From Actinobacteria bacterium BACL4 MAG-120820-bin23 (GTDB lineage Bacteria; Actinomycetota; Actinomycetes; Nanopelagicales; Nanopelagicaceae): a stretch of 5,298 bases of DNA. Positions 4,857 to 5,298 of this stretch are shown here, piece after piece. The DNA lies in NCBI GenBank assembly GCA_001437855.1, contig LIBD01000060.1:1-5298 (forward strand), in the 5' to 3' direction. The notes beneath the pieces were generated by a model. The model was not told where the DNA came from and searched no databases. It was given only the letters and a program-made list of their open reading frames with translations. Positions within the stretch are counted from its first letter, which is position 1, and every line of letters begins with the position of its first letter. The translations under genes were made by a program, and so were the position numbers.

Positions 4857-5108
4857 TTACTTGATCTTGTGTACTAATTTGTATGCCTCCTCTTCACTTA
4901 ATAGTGCTCGCTTGACCAAAAGATTTTTGATCACATAACCAGGTATTTCAACTGAATCATGCCAATGGAAAGTGATTGACATTCGGCCATTTGCAATCAA
5001 AATTTTATGTGACCCACCCTTTTTTGTATTAAGCCTATAATTTAGCGGATTTGAGCATAGTAATCTATAGAAAATACCTGCTTTTAATGATTTAAATTTT
5101 CGCACCAA
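4857..5108 (-). CDS. hicA: HicA-like mRNA interferase toxin
   Basis: An 83-aa protein (TTG at 5108; GTG at 5105 gives 82) with the HicA layout: N-terminal helix containing IFYRLLCSNPLNY (12-24), the catalytic loop TKKGGSHKILIANG (28-41) with the expected active-site histidine H34 in G-S-H, a strand ITFHWHD (45-51), and IPGYVIKNLLVKRALLSEEEAYKLV (55-79), equivalent to the G-x-(L/V)-x-x-I-L helix and C-terminal helix of HicA. HicA toxins have a dsRNA-binding-like fold and cut mRNA when freed from HicB. The toxin gene precedes the antitoxin, the usual order for hicAB. A 19-bp palindrome abuts the start codon and probably covers the promoter. No clear Shine-Dalgarno is present; a weak TAGAAA lies 6 nt before the GTG, so the start may be leaderless at 5105. 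Confidence 0.78.
   Translation of the reverse strand: MVRKFKSLKAGIFYRLLCSNPLNYRLNTKKGGSHKILIANGRMSITFHWHDSVEIPGYVIKNLLVKRALLSEEEAYKLVHKIK
4867..4884 (-). repeat. 18-bp direct repeat, copy A, at the hicA/hicB junction
   Basis: Minus strand ATACAAATTAGTACACAA lies in the last codons of hicA and includes the ATT at 4878, in frame with hicB. AGGAGG (4886-4891) lies 7 nt before this ATT. It is identical to 4582-4599. Confidence 0.85.
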
Positions 5109-5127
5109 GTATTTCTACTAGAAATAC
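5109..5127. promoter_or_regulatory. 19-bp palindrome, candidate hicAB operator
   Basis: GTATTTCTA-C-TAGAAATAC has perfect 9-bp arms around one central base and abuts the TTG start of hicA. It sits where the hicA promoter must be and 63 bp before the opposite gene at 5191. A toxin-antitoxin autoregulatory operator is the most natural reading. No T-run follows, so it is not a terminator. Confidence 0.6.
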
Positions 5128-5178
5128 AATTTGCAATTTTTTTCTATCCACAACTATCAAAATGTCACTCTAAGTAGT

Positions 5179-5184
5179 TATGAT
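5179..5184 (+). promoter_or_regulatory. Leaderless -10 box for the gene at 5191
   Basis: TATGAT, then TAACCC, then ATG. It is the best match to the TAnnnT consensus among the five leaderless starts in the window. Confidence 0.65.
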
Positions 5185-5190
5185 TAACCC

Positions 5191-5298
5191 ATGGGATTTA
5201 TTGCAGATTTTAAAGCTAGGCGTGCAGCTAAAAGAGCACAAGCCCAATTTGAATTAGAAAGCTACCAATGGCAATCAGAGTTAGATCTATTAAATACC
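5191..5298 (+). CDS. N-terminal part of an unrecognised protein
   Basis: The frame opens at ATG 5191 and is still open at the window end (36 codons). The product starts MGFIADFKARRAAKRAQ and continues with FELESYQWQSELDLL: no signal peptide or membrane helix, a basic amphipathic start and a helical, Gln/Glu-rich continuation. The start is supported by the -10 box 6 nt upstream. It is divergent from the hicA-like gene, with 82 bp between the starts, so its promoter and the palindrome at 5109-5127 share the same short region. No family can be named from this fragment. Confidence 0.65.
   Translation, partial: MGFIADFKARRAAKRAQAQFELESYQWQSELDLLNT

Noticed and set aside
4358..5108. CRISPR or mobile-element repeat, suggested by the 18-bp repeat
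   Set aside because: There are just two copies, within homologous hicA/hicB segments, with no spacers, terminal inverted repeats or transposase; gene duplication explains it.

Overview
The window is AT-rich (about 40% GC by eye), gene-dense and has very short intergenic gaps. It encodes a heliorhodopsin closely resembling the freshwater actinobacterial reference protein 48C12, and five of its genes carry a TAnnnT-like -10 box exactly 6 nt before the start codon (leaderless transcripts). Together these point to a streamlined planktonic actinobacterium of the acI/Nanopelagicales type. This assignment is inferred from sequence style and family resemblance, not from a search.

Layout. 1-546 (+) is the C-terminal part of a PQQ-type glucose/sorbosone dehydrogenase-like protein. 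It meets, tail to tail, a heliorhodopsin gene (551-1318, -). The heliorhodopsin is divergent from a small DoxX-like membrane protein (1366-1791, +), with only 47 bp between the start codons and a leaderless promoter facing each way. The DoxX-like gene overlaps by 20 bp the end of a convergent two-TM, Cys-rich membrane protein (1772-2563, -). After a 165-bp gap come a 34-codon Pro/Glu-rich peptide ORF with a strong Shine-Dalgarno (2729-2833, +) and a second DoxX family protein overlapping it (2817-3302, +). A 56-aa zinc-ribbon protein (3314-3484, -) is divergent from a short DUF805 membrane protein (3557-3877, +), followed by an unrecognised N-anchored protein (3947-4357, +).

The right end holds a HicAB-type toxin-antitoxin locus on the minus strand: hicA-like toxin (4857-5108), hicB-like antitoxin (4636-4839) and a second hicB copy (4369-4593) with an intact frame but no ATG, GTG or TTG start. 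The second copy is preceded by a leftover of the hicA 3' end, so it looks like an old tandem duplication. The two copies share an 18-bp identical segment, preceded by a Shine-Dalgarno-like sequence, with an ATT codon at equivalent positions. A 19-bp near-perfect palindrome lies directly before hicA and is a candidate autoregulatory operator. A leaderless gene (5191 onward, +) runs off the end.

How the genes may work together: heliorhodopsin beside a DoxX-like gene could reflect light- or redox-linked membrane biology, but that is conjecture from adjacency. The best supported functional unit is the HicA plus twin HicB locus. No RNA genes, CRISPR arrays, transposases or convincing intrinsic terminators were seen.
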